From: Calidithermus chliarophilus DSM 9957
GTDB taxonomy: Bacteria > Deinococcota > Deinococci > Deinococcales > Thermaceae
Assembly: GCF_000430045.1 (NCBI RefSeq)
Contig: NZ_KE387027.1
Coordinates: forward strand, 207,432-262,998
Length of the DNA: 55,567 nt
Direction of reading: 5' to 3'
The notes beneath the pieces were generated by a model. It was not told where the DNA came from, ran no database searches, and was given only the letters and a program-made list of their open reading frames with translations. Position numbers and translations under genes: made by a program. Below are positions 1 to 10,519 of the stretch, piece by piece (position 1 is the stretch's first letter; each line of letters opens with the position of its first letter).

Positions 1-128
1 GCTAAGGGGGGTAATACCGGATTCAAAAAGATAATCATGCAAACCAAAGACCTTCAGAGGCTATCTTTTTGAATCCTAGAGCACACCCCTCCCTGACGGT
101 CGGCGAAGAAAGCGTATCCCTTCGGTCG

Positions 129-162
129 GGTCAGTTCGTCCCCATTCGGGGACGAACTGACC
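129..162. repeat. Perfect 15-bp inverted repeat
   Basis: Arms at 129-143 and 148-162 are exact reverse complements around a 4-nt loop (ATTC). No T-run follows on either strand, so an intrinsic terminator is unlikely. It lies about 110 bp upstream of the DAHP synthase start and could be an operator or the end of an upstream transcript. Function unknown. Confidence 0.7.
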
Positions 163-190
163 GAATCTGGTATAAGAAGGGGCGTTCCGC

Positions 191-240
191 TTTTAGCTAT
201 CGGCTATTAGCCATCGGCTACCGACCCTCCACTATCGACC
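191..240. repeat. Intergenic repeat, 'tatcggcta' module
   Basis: A short run of degenerate CTATCGGCTA-type units. It belongs to the composite intergenic repeat found a dozen times in this window. The first 13 bases of the window look like the right half of another module of the same family (GCTAAGGGGGGT). Confidence 0.6.
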
Positions 241-258
241 CCCACCCCCGCCTTGGTA

Positions 259-264
259 TACCAT
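259..264 (+). promoter_or_regulatory. -10 box for leaderless DAHP synthase mRNA
   Basis: TACCAT fits the TANNNT -10 consensus and ends 7 nt before the ATG. No Shine-Dalgarno sequence is present. Transcription would start at or next to the start codon. Confidence 0.55.
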
Positions 265-271
265 CTGGGCT

Positions 272-1348
<1,077 letters not shown>

Positions 1349-1356
1349 ATTCGAAG

Positions 1357-1575
1357 CCGTCAGCGATCAGCCGTCAGCCGTCAGCAGAAGGCTCGTGGAA
1401 ACCCCACCCCTTCCCTCCCCGCCCGCGGGGAGGGGGTATCCCCCCGGCCCCCCTTGCTAAGGGGGGTGACAAGGCGTTTCGCGTTTCGCGTCTTGCGTTT
1501 TGCGTCTTGCGTACGGCGTAGGACGTGGGACGTACGACCCGCGCCCGGCTATCGGCGTTGAGCATTGGGCGTTCG
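1357..1575. repeat. Composite intergenic repeat (copy 1)
   Basis: Gap between two convergent genes. In + strand order it holds a GTCAGC-rich segment, a GGGGAGGG hairpin (about 1415-1435), a CCCCCCTTGCTAAGGGGGG-type palindrome (about 1448-1467), a run of GCGTTTTGCGTCTTGCG units, a GTACG-rich segment and a TATCGGC/GTTCGGCTA segment. The same modules in the same order recur near 4.9-5.2 kb and 17.1 kb, and reversed near 2.8 and 21.5 kb. No coding potential seen. Confidence 0.8.
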
Positions 1576-1576
1576 G

Positions 1577-2269
1577 CTACCAACCACCGGCCTCCCCCCA
1601 CCCCTCCCTGGCCCCCTCGAGCGCCCGCTGCAAGTCTCCCTCGAGCCGCCTCCTATGCGCCGGGCTTACCTTCCCGCCTTGCTGTGCGAAGCGCTCGAGG
1701 TAGGCCAGTGTGAAGCCCAGGTCCCCGACGCGGCCGAGGGCGTCCTGAAGCTGTTTGAGGTCGCCGGTGTCGTGCTCGAGCCACTCCCGGGCGTAGCGCA
1801 GGCGGCGCAGGGCCTTGCGTACGGCGTGGAGGGCCTCGAGGGTGTCCTCCCGGGCCCAGAGGGCAGCCTTGCGCCGGAGCCGCCGCTCGAGGCGGGGGAG
1901 GCGGGCTTCGGCCTCGGGGATAGGGACAGGGGGCAGGGCCGACAGGGCCCGCAGGAGGGCGGCCGTGCGCGGGGAGCCGAGCATGGGCAGCAGGGCGGCC
2001 CGGGCCTCTTGCAGCTCCCGCTCGAGCCAGGCTGCGAAGGCTTTGGGCTGCGGGCTGCTCAGCAACACCTCGAGGTCGCGCACCCGGCCCGCGCCCCGCA
2101 CCAGCCAGGCGAGGTCGTGATCGAGCGCCCGCATCCCGGCCAGCTCGAGCCACACCCGCAGGCGGCGGGCCGCCACCCGCGCCTGGTGCACGCCCTCGGG
2201 GTCGGAGCCCTCGCGGGCGATGGGCAGGTGGCGGCGCAGGTGCTCGAGCCAGGGCCGGGGGTCGATCAC
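1577..2269 (-). CDS. CHAD domain protein
   Basis: A 230-aa all-helical CHAD (conserved histidine alpha-helical) protein. It has the two characteristic His/Arg-rich helices: VHQARVAARRLR near the N-terminus and LHAVRKALRRLRY in the second half. CHAD proteins bind inorganic polyphosphate, often at polyphosphate granules. The start is a GTG overlapping the stop of the upstream sixA gene by 4 nt (GTGA), with GGGAG just before it. A longer reading frame runs into sixA and is not used. Translational coupling with SixA suggests a shared role in phosphate or polyphosphate handling, which is inference. Confidence 0.88.
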   Translation of the reverse strand: MIDPRPWLEHLRRHLPIAREGSDPEGVHQARVAARRLRVWLELAGMRALDHDLAWLVRGAGRVRDLEVLLSSPQPKAFAAWLERELQEARAALLPMLGSPRTAALLRALSALPPVPIPEAEARLPRLERRLRRKAALWAREDTLEALHAVRKALRRLRYAREWLEHDTGDLKQLQDALGRVGDLGFTLAYLERFAQQGGKVSPAHRRRLEGDLQRALEGAREGWGEAGGW

Positions 2270-2733
2270 AGCTTTCTCCCGATGGCCGGGGGCAAAAAGG
2301 CCAGCAGGCGCATCCCACCGGGCTCGGGGCGGCCCTCGAGGTGGGCCACGCCGCCCTTCTTGAAGGGGAAGTGCTCCCCCCACCGCTCGCCCGTCACCAG
2401 CCACGCGCACAGCTCGCCCATCCAGGGCTCGTGCCCCACCAGCGCCACCGACTCGCCCCGGAGCTGCTCGAGCAGGGCGCTCGAGGGCGGCTCGGCCAGG
2501 TAGGGCGTCACCTCGGCCTCGCCCTCGAGCAGCGGCATCAGCAGGTCGGCGGTCTGCACCGCCCGCAGCTTGGGGCTGAAGTAGATGCGGTCGAAGCCGA
2601 CGCCCAGCTTTTCCAGGGCCCTGACCATGCGCCCGAAGCGCTCGATACCCTCAGGCGTGAGGGGCCGGGCGTCGTCGTCCTGGCCGGGCAGCGCGTCGGC
2701 GGCGATGGCGTGGCGTACCAGGAAGAGGTTCAT
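2266..2733 (-). CDS. sixA: Phosphohistidine phosphatase SixA
   Basis: A 155-aa histidine phosphatase superfamily protein of SixA size. It begins MNLFLVRHA with the catalytic RH motif at residues 7-8, and a second catalytic His lies in VGHEPW in the C-terminal half. It removes phosphate from phosphohistidine, for example on phosphotransfer proteins. The ATG was chosen because upstream in-frame sequence is repeat DNA. It is first in a two-gene operon with the CHAD gene. Confidence 0.9.
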   Translation of the reverse strand: MNLFLVRHAIAADALPGQDDDARPLTPEGIERFGRMVRALEKLGVGFDRIYFSPKLRAVQTADLLMPLLEGEAEVTPYLAEPPSSALLEQLRGESVALVGHEPWMGELCAWLVTGERWGEHFPFKKGGVAHLEGRPEPGGMRLLAFLPPAIGRKL

Positions 2734-2741
2734 GGTTTGAT

Positions 2742-3032
2742 TGTCGGTGGTCGATGGTCGATAGCCAATAGCTGATAGCCCATAGCCAGACGCTAAATGC
2801 CGGGCGCGGGTCGTACTGCGGGTCGTACGGCGTACGCCGTACGCAAAACGCAAAACGCCCTTTGTTTACCCCCCTTAACAAGGGGGGTCGGGGGGGATAA
2901 ACCCTCCCCGCCCGCGGGTGAGGGACGACTCGTTGACGCCCCCCGCGATGTCGGGGGATACCCCCTCCCCGCGTGCGGGGAGGGACGGGGCGGGGTAACC
3001 ACGAGCTGACGGCTGAAAGCTGACAGCTTACT
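2742..3032. repeat. Composite intergenic repeat (copy 2, reversed)
   Basis: This has the modules of copy 1 in inverted order: GATAGCTGATAGC units, GTACG-rich segment, CGCAAAACGC units, a CCCCCCTTAACAAGGGGGG palindrome (about 2870-2888), GGGGAGGG hairpins and a GCTGACGGCTGAAAGC segment. A 34-bp piece identical to part of the metK coding sequence lies inside it at 2925-2958. No gene seen. Confidence 0.8.
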
Positions 3033-3044
3033 GCTTACCCCTCC

Positions 3045-4880
3045 TCACCAGTTCTCCGTAAACCGGTACAGCTTCCCCGCCAGGTTCGCCACGAACAGTG
3101 AGCGCCGGTAGGGGAGGGGAGGGGCCTGTACGGGGCCCAGGCCGCTGACTTCGAAGATCAGGCGGCCGGTGGTGGCCTCGAGGGCGAGCACCCGGCCCTC
3201 CTCGGTGGCGGCGAAGACGTGGCGACCGGCCAGCGAGAGGCCGCCGGTGATCTTGCCGGCGGGGTAGCTCCAGCGCTCGTCGCCGCTCTTGAGGTCCACG
3301 GCGATGAGCCTGCCGCCCCAACTGCTGAGGTAGGCCCGCTGGGCGTCGAGGGCGGGCGGGCCCCAGACCTCGCCCTCGAGCTCGAAGCTCCACAGCACCT
3401 CGCGGGCTAAGGGGTCGAAGGCGTGGACCTCGCCGGCCCAGGTGGGGATCAGCAGCACCCCGTGACCGGCGGCCAGGCTGGCGTGGACCGGGCCGGTCTC
3501 GACCTTGTAGCGCAGGTGGCCGCTGAGGGGGTCGAGGGCGTAGAGCCAGCCGTCCTCGGCGGCGGCGAAGAGCAGCCCGCGGTAGAGGGTGGGGGAGGCC
3601 GAGAGGTGCCCCCCGGCCTGGAAGGCCCACACCAGGCTGCCTTTCTCGTCGATGCAGTGCAAGAAGCCGTCGCGCCCGGCCAGGTAGATGCGCTCGCCCA
3701 GGATCAGGGGGGCGGCGGTGATCTCGGCGCGGGTGGGGAAGGTCCAGGCCACGCGGCCGGAGAGCTCGAGGGCGCTCAGCTTGCCGTCCCAGGCCCCGGC
3801 GTAGACCCGCCCGTTGCCGAAGGCCGGGGGGGCGCTCACCTCGTCGCCCAGGGGGAAGCGCTGCACCCGCTGGTCGGCCAGCTCGAAGCGGGCGACCCCG
3901 CGCCCGGAGCCCACCCACAGCCGGCCCTCCCAGGCCACCAGTTCGCCCGGCCAGGCCACCTCCCCGCCCAGGTCGCAGGTCCCGGCGATCTCGAGCCGCG
4001 CCGGCTCCGCCGGGCCGCCCGGGTAGCAGCCGCTGCGGCTGTTGCCGCCCCGGGGCGTGGCGCTGAGGTGCTCGCGGTAGTCGCGCAGCAGCTCGCCCAG
4101 CGTGTGCGCCGCCGCCGCCGCCGAGGGGCGGGAGCCCGCCTCCTTGTGCAGCAGGCTCTGGGTGAGCCCCGAGACGGCCGGGGGCACGGCCGGGTTGACC
4201 TCGAGCAGCGGCTTGGGGTTCTCGTAGACGTGCTGGTACAGCACTGACTGGTCGTTCTCGCCCTCGAAGGGCGGCTTGCCGCTGAGGGTGCGGTAGAGCA
4301 CCGCGCCGAAGCTGTAGAGGTCGGCCTTGGGGCTCAGCGGCAGCCCCTTGGCCTGCTCGGGGGCCATGTACTGCGGGGTGCCCAGGGTGTAGCCGGTGCG
4401 GGTGAGGTGGCGGCTCTCCTGGATGAGGTAGGCGAGGCCGAAGTCCATCACCTTGGGGTGGCCCTCGGCGGTGAGCAGGATGTTGCGCGGGGTGAGGTCG
4501 CGGTGGATCACCCCCCGCTCGTGCAGGTGGGCGAGGGCCTCGAGCACCCGCTCGGCGCTCTCGAGCAGCCGCAGCCCCTCGAGCCCGTCCTCGAAGGGCC
4601 CCAACTGGTCGAAGGTGCCCCCCTGCACCAGCTCCATCACGAAGAAGGTGCGGCCCTCCTCCTGCCCCAGGTCGTAGACCTGCACCACGCCCGGGTGGGC
4701 CAGCTTGGAAAGCGCCTTGGCCTCCTGGAAGAAGCGCTGCCGCTCGGCAGGGTGCACGTAGGCGTGCAGCATCTTCACCGCCACCTGCCGCCCTACCCGC
4801 TCGTCGGTAGCCCGCCACACCTCGGCCATCCCCCCCTCCCCCAGGGGGGCCTCGAGCTTGTAACGGCCTGCCAGCTTCAC
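3045..4880 (-). CDS. Serine/threonine protein kinase with C-terminal PQQ-like beta-propeller
   Basis: A Hanks-type kinase domain fills about the first 270 residues: glycine loop GEGGMAEVW, lysine in VAVK, catalytic HRDLTPRN, DFG and the activation segment GTPQYMAPEQ. The catalytic loop has Thr where most kinases have Lys (HRDLKP). The last 300 residues are repeated WAF/LYAL-type blades of a PQQ-like (YWTD-like) beta-propeller. No transmembrane segment is visible between the domains, so the propeller is probably cytoplasmic and may bind a ligand or partner. I chose the GTG start because TATATT (4887-4892) lies 6 nt before it, the leaderless arrangement. An ATG six codons upstream is the alternative and would place the -10 box inside the gene. 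Confidence 0.88.
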   Translation of the reverse strand: MKLAGRYKLEAPLGEGGMAEVWRATDERVGRQVAVKMLHAYVHPAERQRFFQEAKALSKLAHPGVVQVYDLGQEEGRTFFVMELVQGGTFDQLGPFEDGLEGLRLLESAERVLEALAHLHERGVIHRDLTPRNILLTAEGHPKVMDFGLAYLIQESRHLTRTGYTLGTPQYMAPEQAKGLPLSPKADLYSFGAVLYRTLSGKPPFEGENDQSVLYQHVYENPKPLLEVNPAVPPAVSGLTQSLLHKEAGSRPSAAAAAHTLGELLRDYREHLSATPRGGNSRSGCYPGGPAEPARLEIAGTCDLGGEVAWPGELVAWEGRLWVGSGRGVARFELADQRVQRFPLGDEVSAPPAFGNGRVYAGAWDGKLSALELSGRVAWTFPTRAEITAAPLILGERIYLAGRDGFLHCIDEKGSLVWAFQAGGHLSASPTLYRGLLFAAAEDGWLYALDPLSGHLRYKVETGPVHASLAAGHGVLLIPTWAGEVHAFDPLAREVLWSFELEGEVWGPPALDAQRAYLSSWGGRLIAVDLKSGDERWSYPAGKITGGLSLAGRHVFAATEEGRVLALEATTGRLIFEVSGLGPVQAPPLPYRRSLFVANLAGKLYRFTENW

Positions 4881-4886
4881 AGGGGC

Positions 4887-4892
4887 AATATA
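4887..4892 (-). promoter_or_regulatory. -10 box for leaderless kinase mRNA
   Basis: TATATT on the minus strand ends 6 nt before the GTG chosen as the kinase start. No convincing -35 was seen. Confidence 0.5.
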
Positions 4893-4920
4893 TCCCATGG
4901 GGAGCGGTGAGTGCGGGGCT

Positions 4921-5160
4921 TTAAGCTGTCAGCAAAAAGCGGGAGGCTCGTGGCCCGTGGCTTGTGGCTACCCCTCCCCGGCCCTCCCCGCACGCGGGGA
5001 GGGGGTATCCCCCCGGCCCCCCTTGCTAAGGGGGGTGAAGAAAAGGCGTTTAGCGTTTAGCGTCTCGCGTACGACGTAGGACGTACGACCCGCGCCCGGC
5101 GTTTAGCGTTCGGCTATGGGCTATCGGCTATCAGCTATCAGCTATCGACTATCGACGTCG
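4921..5160. repeat. Composite intergenic repeat (copy 3)
   Basis: Same module order as copy 1: GTCAGC segment, GGGGAGGG hairpin, CCCCCCTTGCTAAGGGGGG palindrome, GCGTTTAGCG units, GTACGACCCGCGCCCGG segment, then a CTATCGGCTATCAGC run. Lies between the kinase promoter and the 3' end of copZ. Confidence 0.8.
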
Positions 5161-5202
5161 AGGATGCCCTCGAGGCACATAGTGTTCGATCATCGGCCCA
5201 GG

Positions 5203-5406
5203 TTACTGCCGGACCGACGCGCTGTAGCCTTCTTCCTGCACCGCGGCGATGAGTTGGTCTGCGGGGGCGCTGCCCTCGACGACCGCCTTGCCCTCCCGCA
5301 GGAAGACCTCCACCTTCTCCACGCCCCGCACGCTCTTGAGGGCCTTCTCGACGCTCATCTTGCAGTGGCCGCAGCTCATGCCTTCAACCTTGAGTTCCGT
5401 GATCAT
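5203..5406 (-). CDS. copZ: CopZ-like copper chaperone (heavy-metal-associated domain)
   Basis: A single 67-aa HMA domain with the copper-binding motif GMSCGHC near residue 9 and the ferredoxin-like beta-alpha-beta-beta-alpha-beta pattern. It would carry Cu(I) to the P-type ATPase and the copper-sensing repressor. It has its own promoter (TTGACT-17-TAAGCT) followed by a G-tract inverted repeat, matching the promoter of the neighbouring MFS-ATPase operon. That pairing supports copper-responsive control. Confidence 0.92.
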   Translation of the reverse strand: MITELKVEGMSCGHCKMSVEKALKSVRGVEKVEVFLREGKAVVEGSAPADQLIAAVQEEGYSASVRQ

Positions 5407-5422
5407 CGTTTGCCTCCGCCCA

Positions 5423-5440
5423 CCCCTTTAGGGGAGGGGT
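5423..5440. promoter_or_regulatory. G-tract inverted repeat downstream of copZ -10 (CsoR-like operator)
   Basis: CCCCTTTAGGGG at 5423-5434, followed by AGGGGT, lies just downstream of the -10 box and covers the expected start of transcription. G-tract pseudo-palindromes in this position are the usual sites of CsoR-family copper sensors. No csoR gene is in this window, so the protein is inferred. Confidence 0.5.
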
Positions 5441-5448
5441 ACGGGACC

Positions 5449-5477
5449 AGCTTAGACCTGGCGGGCGATAAAGTCAA
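5449..5477 (-). promoter_or_regulatory. copZ promoter
   Basis: On the minus strand the -35 TTGACT (5472-5477) and -10 TAAGCT (5449-5454) are separated by exactly 17 bp. The same hexamers, spacing and flanking bases (TTGACTTT ... GGTCTAAG) occur at the MFS-ATPase promoter. Confidence 0.75.
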
Positions 5478-5499
5478 CCCCACCCGGGGAGGGGTGGGG
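5478..5499. repeat. Inverted repeat downstream of the DUF305 gene
   Basis: CCCCACCC and GGGTGGGG arms flank a 6-nt centre. There is no T-run. It could end the DUF305 transcript or form a second G-tract operator element upstream of the copZ -35 box. Confidence 0.45.
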
Positions 5500-5519
5500 T
5501 AAGCTGAGGGGATTGCGGG

Positions 5520-6086
5520 TCAGAGCGTCGCGAGCCACTCCCGGTACTGCTTGATCTCGCGGCTCTGGACGGTGATGACCTCCTGGGCGAACTTCTTGAG
5601 CTCGGGCTTGTTGGCCTTCTTCAGGGCGAGCTCGGACATGTTGATGGCGTCCTGGTGGTGGGGGATCATGTTCTCGAGGAAGGCCCGGTCGGGGCTTTTG
5701 CCCTTCATGCCGGTCATGGCGGCGTCCATCATGGTCTTCATGTCGCCGCGCATCATGTCCATGTACATCCGGGAGGGCGCCACCCCGTACCAGCCCTTGA
5801 GCCAGGCGGTGAGCTGGCCGATCTCCTTGTTCTGCACGGCGATGATGTCCTGGGCCGCCTTGCGGACGCGGGCGTCCTTCGCGACCTTGAGCGCCGCCTG
5901 GGCCATCTCCACCGCGCCCTTGTGGTGGTCGATCATCATGGACATGTAGGCGACGTCGAAGTCCTTGCCAAAGAGGCGCTCGAGCGCCCCCATGCTCTTC
6001 ATCGGCATCCCGCCGTGCTGCGAATGGTCGGTCTGGGCCAGGGCTAAGCCGAGCGCGAGTGTAAGTGCCACGATCGTTCGAATCAT
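5520..6086 (-). CDS. DUF305 family copper-associated protein (exported)
   Basis: A 188-aa protein with a clear signal peptide (about residues 1-17, ending ALA-Q) and a duplicated DUF305 ferritin-like helical unit. Each half has the hallmark metal-ligand stretch: MMIDHHKGAVEMA in the first and MIPHHQDAINM in the second. The chain is rich in Met and His. DUF305 proteins are regularly found in copper and silver resistance loci, and a periplasmic metal-binding role is likely. The gene follows the copper ATPase by 37 bp. It also has its own TTTACA-N5-TTAACA element over the end of the ATPase gene. Confidence 0.9.
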   Translation of the reverse strand: MIRTIVALTLALGLALAQTDHSQHGGMPMKSMGALERLFGKDFDVAYMSMMIDHHKGAVEMAQAALKVAKDARVRKAAQDIIAVQNKEIGQLTAWLKGWYGVAPSRMYMDMMRGDMKTMMDAAMTGMKGKSPDRAFLENMIPHHQDAINMSELALKKANKPELKKFAQEVITVQSREIKQYREWLATL

Positions 6087-6123
6087 CTCTCCTACCTCCG
6101 TGCAAGATAGTGGGGGACTTGTG

Positions 6124-8526
<2,403 letters not shown>

Positions 8527-8538
8527 AGCCTGTACCTC

Positions 8539-9750
8539 CTATAGGGTCTTTGCTCCGCCCGACGGGGCCGGGTGGCCGTCCACCGCCGCGCGGGCCAGCA
8601 GGGCGGCGGGCAGAAGGGCGAGGTAGCTCAGGGCCATCGCCGGGGCCATCCCGACGACCTCTTGCAGGCGCCCCACGCCTACGTAGAGCAGGCCCGCCAG
8701 GCCCACCGTGAGGCCCATCAGCATTCCGGAGGCGGTGGCCTCCGAGCGGGGCGCCAGGTCCTGGGCGCTGACGATGAGCAGCGGGAAAGCCATGTTGGTC
8801 AGGAGCCCGGCCAGGAGCACCCAGCCGAAGAAGGCCGCCGAGCCGGGCGCCGCCGCGAAGGTGGCGAAGAGGGGCAGGGGCGCGGCGAGCAGGCTGAGGG
8901 TGACGACCCTCGAGCGCCCCCAGCGCTGGCTCAGGAGGCTCCCCGTGACCCCGCCCAGGGCCGCCGCCAGGAAGAACACCGTCAGCGTCCAGCCGAGGAG
9001 GGTGCTGTCGCGGGCCAGGCCGCGCTCGGCGACCAGCCACAGCGGGAAAGCGCTGGTGAAGGTCGTGAAGGCCACCTCCAGCAGGGTGCCCACCAGCACC
9101 AGGCGCCCCACCGGCCCGCGCAACAGCCGGCCGCCTTCGAGCGGGCGGCGGGCGGGTTCAGGCGCGTGGGCCCGCGCCGGGGCGATCAGGTTGATCAGGA
9201 TCCCCAGCACGATCCCCGGGACCATCAGCCAGGGGGTGTAGCCCAGGCCCAGGCCGGAGGCCACGATCAGCACGAGCACCGGCCCCATCGCCAGCCCCAG
9301 CATACCCCCGGCGCTGAAGAGGCTCACCGCCAGCTCCTTGTTCACACTGCTCGAGCGGGCGATGCTGGTGCCCGAGGGGTGGAACGCCGCCGACCCCAGC
9401 CCGCCCACCAGCAGCAGGCCCAGCAGCGTCCAGACGCTCGGGGCCACGGCCATCAGGCTCAGCAGGCTCACCGAGAGCACCAGGCCGAAGGCGGCCAGCG
9501 CCCGGCGGCCGAAGCGGTCGGACAGCGCCCCGAACAGGGGCTGGGTGACGGATGAGCTGAAGGCGAAGGTGGCGACCAGGAAGGCCAGCCAGCTCTCGGT
9601 GAGGCCGAAGCGCTCCTGCAGGGTGGGCAAAAGCGCCGATAGCATGCTCGAGAGGGCGTCATTAAACAGGTGGGCTACAGTCAGGAGGAGGGCTAGCCCA
9701 CCCCCGGCGACCCCGAATTTCGCGGCCAACGACCCCGTCCGAACGTTCAT
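8539..9750 (-). CDS. MFS transporter (fosmidomycin-resistance-like)
   Basis: A 403-aa, twelve-helix major facilitator protein. The MFS signature GALSDRFGRRAL is in the loop after helix 2, and AAFHPSGTSIA resembles the Fsr branch. The ATG was chosen because a strong GGAGGAAGG lies 4-12 nt upstream; longer frames run through the operator. It is the first gene of an operon with the copper ATPase. The promoter architecture shared with copZ suggests it is induced by copper, so the substrate may be copper-related, which is inference. Confidence 0.88.
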   Translation of the reverse strand: MNVRTGSLAAKFGVAGGGLALLLTVAHLFNDALSSMLSALLPTLQERFGLTESWLAFLVATFAFSSSVTQPLFGALSDRFGRRALAAFGLVLSVSLLSLMAVAPSVWTLLGLLLVGGLGSAAFHPSGTSIARSSSVNKELAVSLFSAGGMLGLAMGPVLVLIVASGLGLGYTPWLMVPGIVLGILINLIAPARAHAPEPARRPLEGGRLLRGPVGRLVLVGTLLEVAFTTFTSAFPLWLVAERGLARDSTLLGWTLTVFFLAAALGGVTGSLLSQRWGRSRVVTLSLLAAPLPLFATFAAAPGSAAFFGWVLLAGLLTNMAFPLLIVSAQDLAPRSEATASGMLMGLTVGLAGLLYVGVGRLQEVVGMAPAMALSYLALLPAALLARAAVDGHPAPSGGAKTL

Positions 9751-9763
9751 GACCCTTCCTCCT

Positions 9764-9787
9764 ATCCCACCCCACCTGGGGTGGGAT
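9764..9787. promoter_or_regulatory. CsoR-like G-tract operator of the MFS-ATPase operon
   Basis: ATCCCACCCCA and TGGGGTGGGAT form a perfect 11-bp inverted repeat with a 2-bp centre, starting immediately after the -10 box. It closely resembles the G-tract operators of CsoR copper repressors. The same relative position is used at copZ. Confidence 0.65.
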
Positions 9788-9794
9788 ATGCCTA

Positions 9795-9823
9795 ACCTTA
9801 GACCCGCCCACGCCAAAAGTCAA
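9795..9823 (-). promoter_or_regulatory. Promoter of the MFS-copper ATPase operon
   Basis: The -35 TTGACT (9818-9823) and -10 TAAGGT (9795-9800) are spaced by exactly 17 bp. The flanks are identical in kind to the copZ promoter. Confidence 0.75.
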
Positions 9824-9911
9824 CCGGTGGCCGGCCGGGGGAGCCCGCTCGAGGCCGTAACCCGGGCTGTAGGACCCTAAGCCCCTACAACCCGGGCCGC
9901 GCAGCTATGGG

Positions 9912-10097
9912 CTAGGGCTTCAGGGCCTGCGCGATGGCCTCGATCAGCGCTTCCTTGTTCTCGTAGGAGGGCCGCAAAAAGACCAGCGTGGCGTTGGTCC
10001 AGTCCTGCACGGCGGCGATCTCGGTGTCGTCGGGCAGTTTGAGGTGGGGATAGGCCCCGTACTCCACGTACATGCCGAAGCGCTCGGCCACAGCCAC
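9912..10097 (-). CDS. Small conserved-looking hypothetical protein
   Basis: A 61-aa soluble protein that I do not recognise. The start is GTG; a second in-frame GTG two codons later has better spacing to a GAGGGG sequence. It follows the 82-aa gene by 3 nt, so the two are almost certainly co-transcribed and translationally coupled. The chain is mixed alpha/beta with no Cys and no membrane segment. Confidence 0.55.
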   Translation of the reverse strand: MAVAERFGMYVEYGAYPHLKLPDDTEIAAVQDWTNATLVFLRPSYENKEALIEAIAQALKP

Positions 10098-10100
10098 CCC

Positions 10101-10349
10101 TCACTTCGTCCGGCGAAACCACGCCTCGAGCGCCCGCACCTTGTCCAGGTCGAAGCGGGTGACGAAGGGCAGGAGGAAGGCGGGCTTGCCGCAACTGCCG
10201 CCCAGCCCCACCATCGGGAAGCCGGCGAGGCTGGGGGTCTGGTACTTGCGCGCGCAGCGCTCGAGGAAGGCCGCGCGGTCGCGCACCTTGTCCTTGCTGG
10301 TCTTGAGGCTGGCGACGTACTGGCCCAGGGACGGGTTGGCCGCTTCCAT
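10101..10349 (-). CDS. Small hypothetical protein
   Basis: An 82-aa protein of unknown family. It is basic, with two Cys residues about 20 apart and a Gly-rich GFPMVGLGGSCGKP segment. TAGTGT lies 6 nt before the ATG, the leaderless pattern, so this gene and the 61-aa gene below it form their own unit inside the copper island rather than the tail of the upstream oxidase operon. Function unknown. Confidence 0.6.
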   Translation of the reverse strand: MEAANPSLGQYVASLKTSKDKVRDRAAFLERCARKYQTPSLAGFPMVGLGGSCGKPAFLLPFVTRFDLDKVRALEAWFRRTK

Positions 10350-10355
10350 ACGCCT

Positions 10356-10361
10356 ACACTA
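10356..10361 (-). promoter_or_regulatory. -10 box for leaderless small-gene pair
   Basis: TAGTGT ends 6 nt before the ATG of the 82-aa gene. The rest of the gap up to the ligase gene (10362-10519) holds no other feature I can recognise. Confidence 0.45.
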
Positions 10362-10519
10362 CAGCCCCGCGCGGGCCGGGAGCTTGACAGCGAGCCCTTT
10401 CGGGATGGCCTTCAGCGGCCTCGCCCTGGCCGACGAGCCCACACGCCCCTCGAGCGCCCCTCCCCGCGCCTCCCTCGACAGCCTGCCCGTGGCGGGCGCG
10501 GTGCGGGCCGGGGAAGGCC

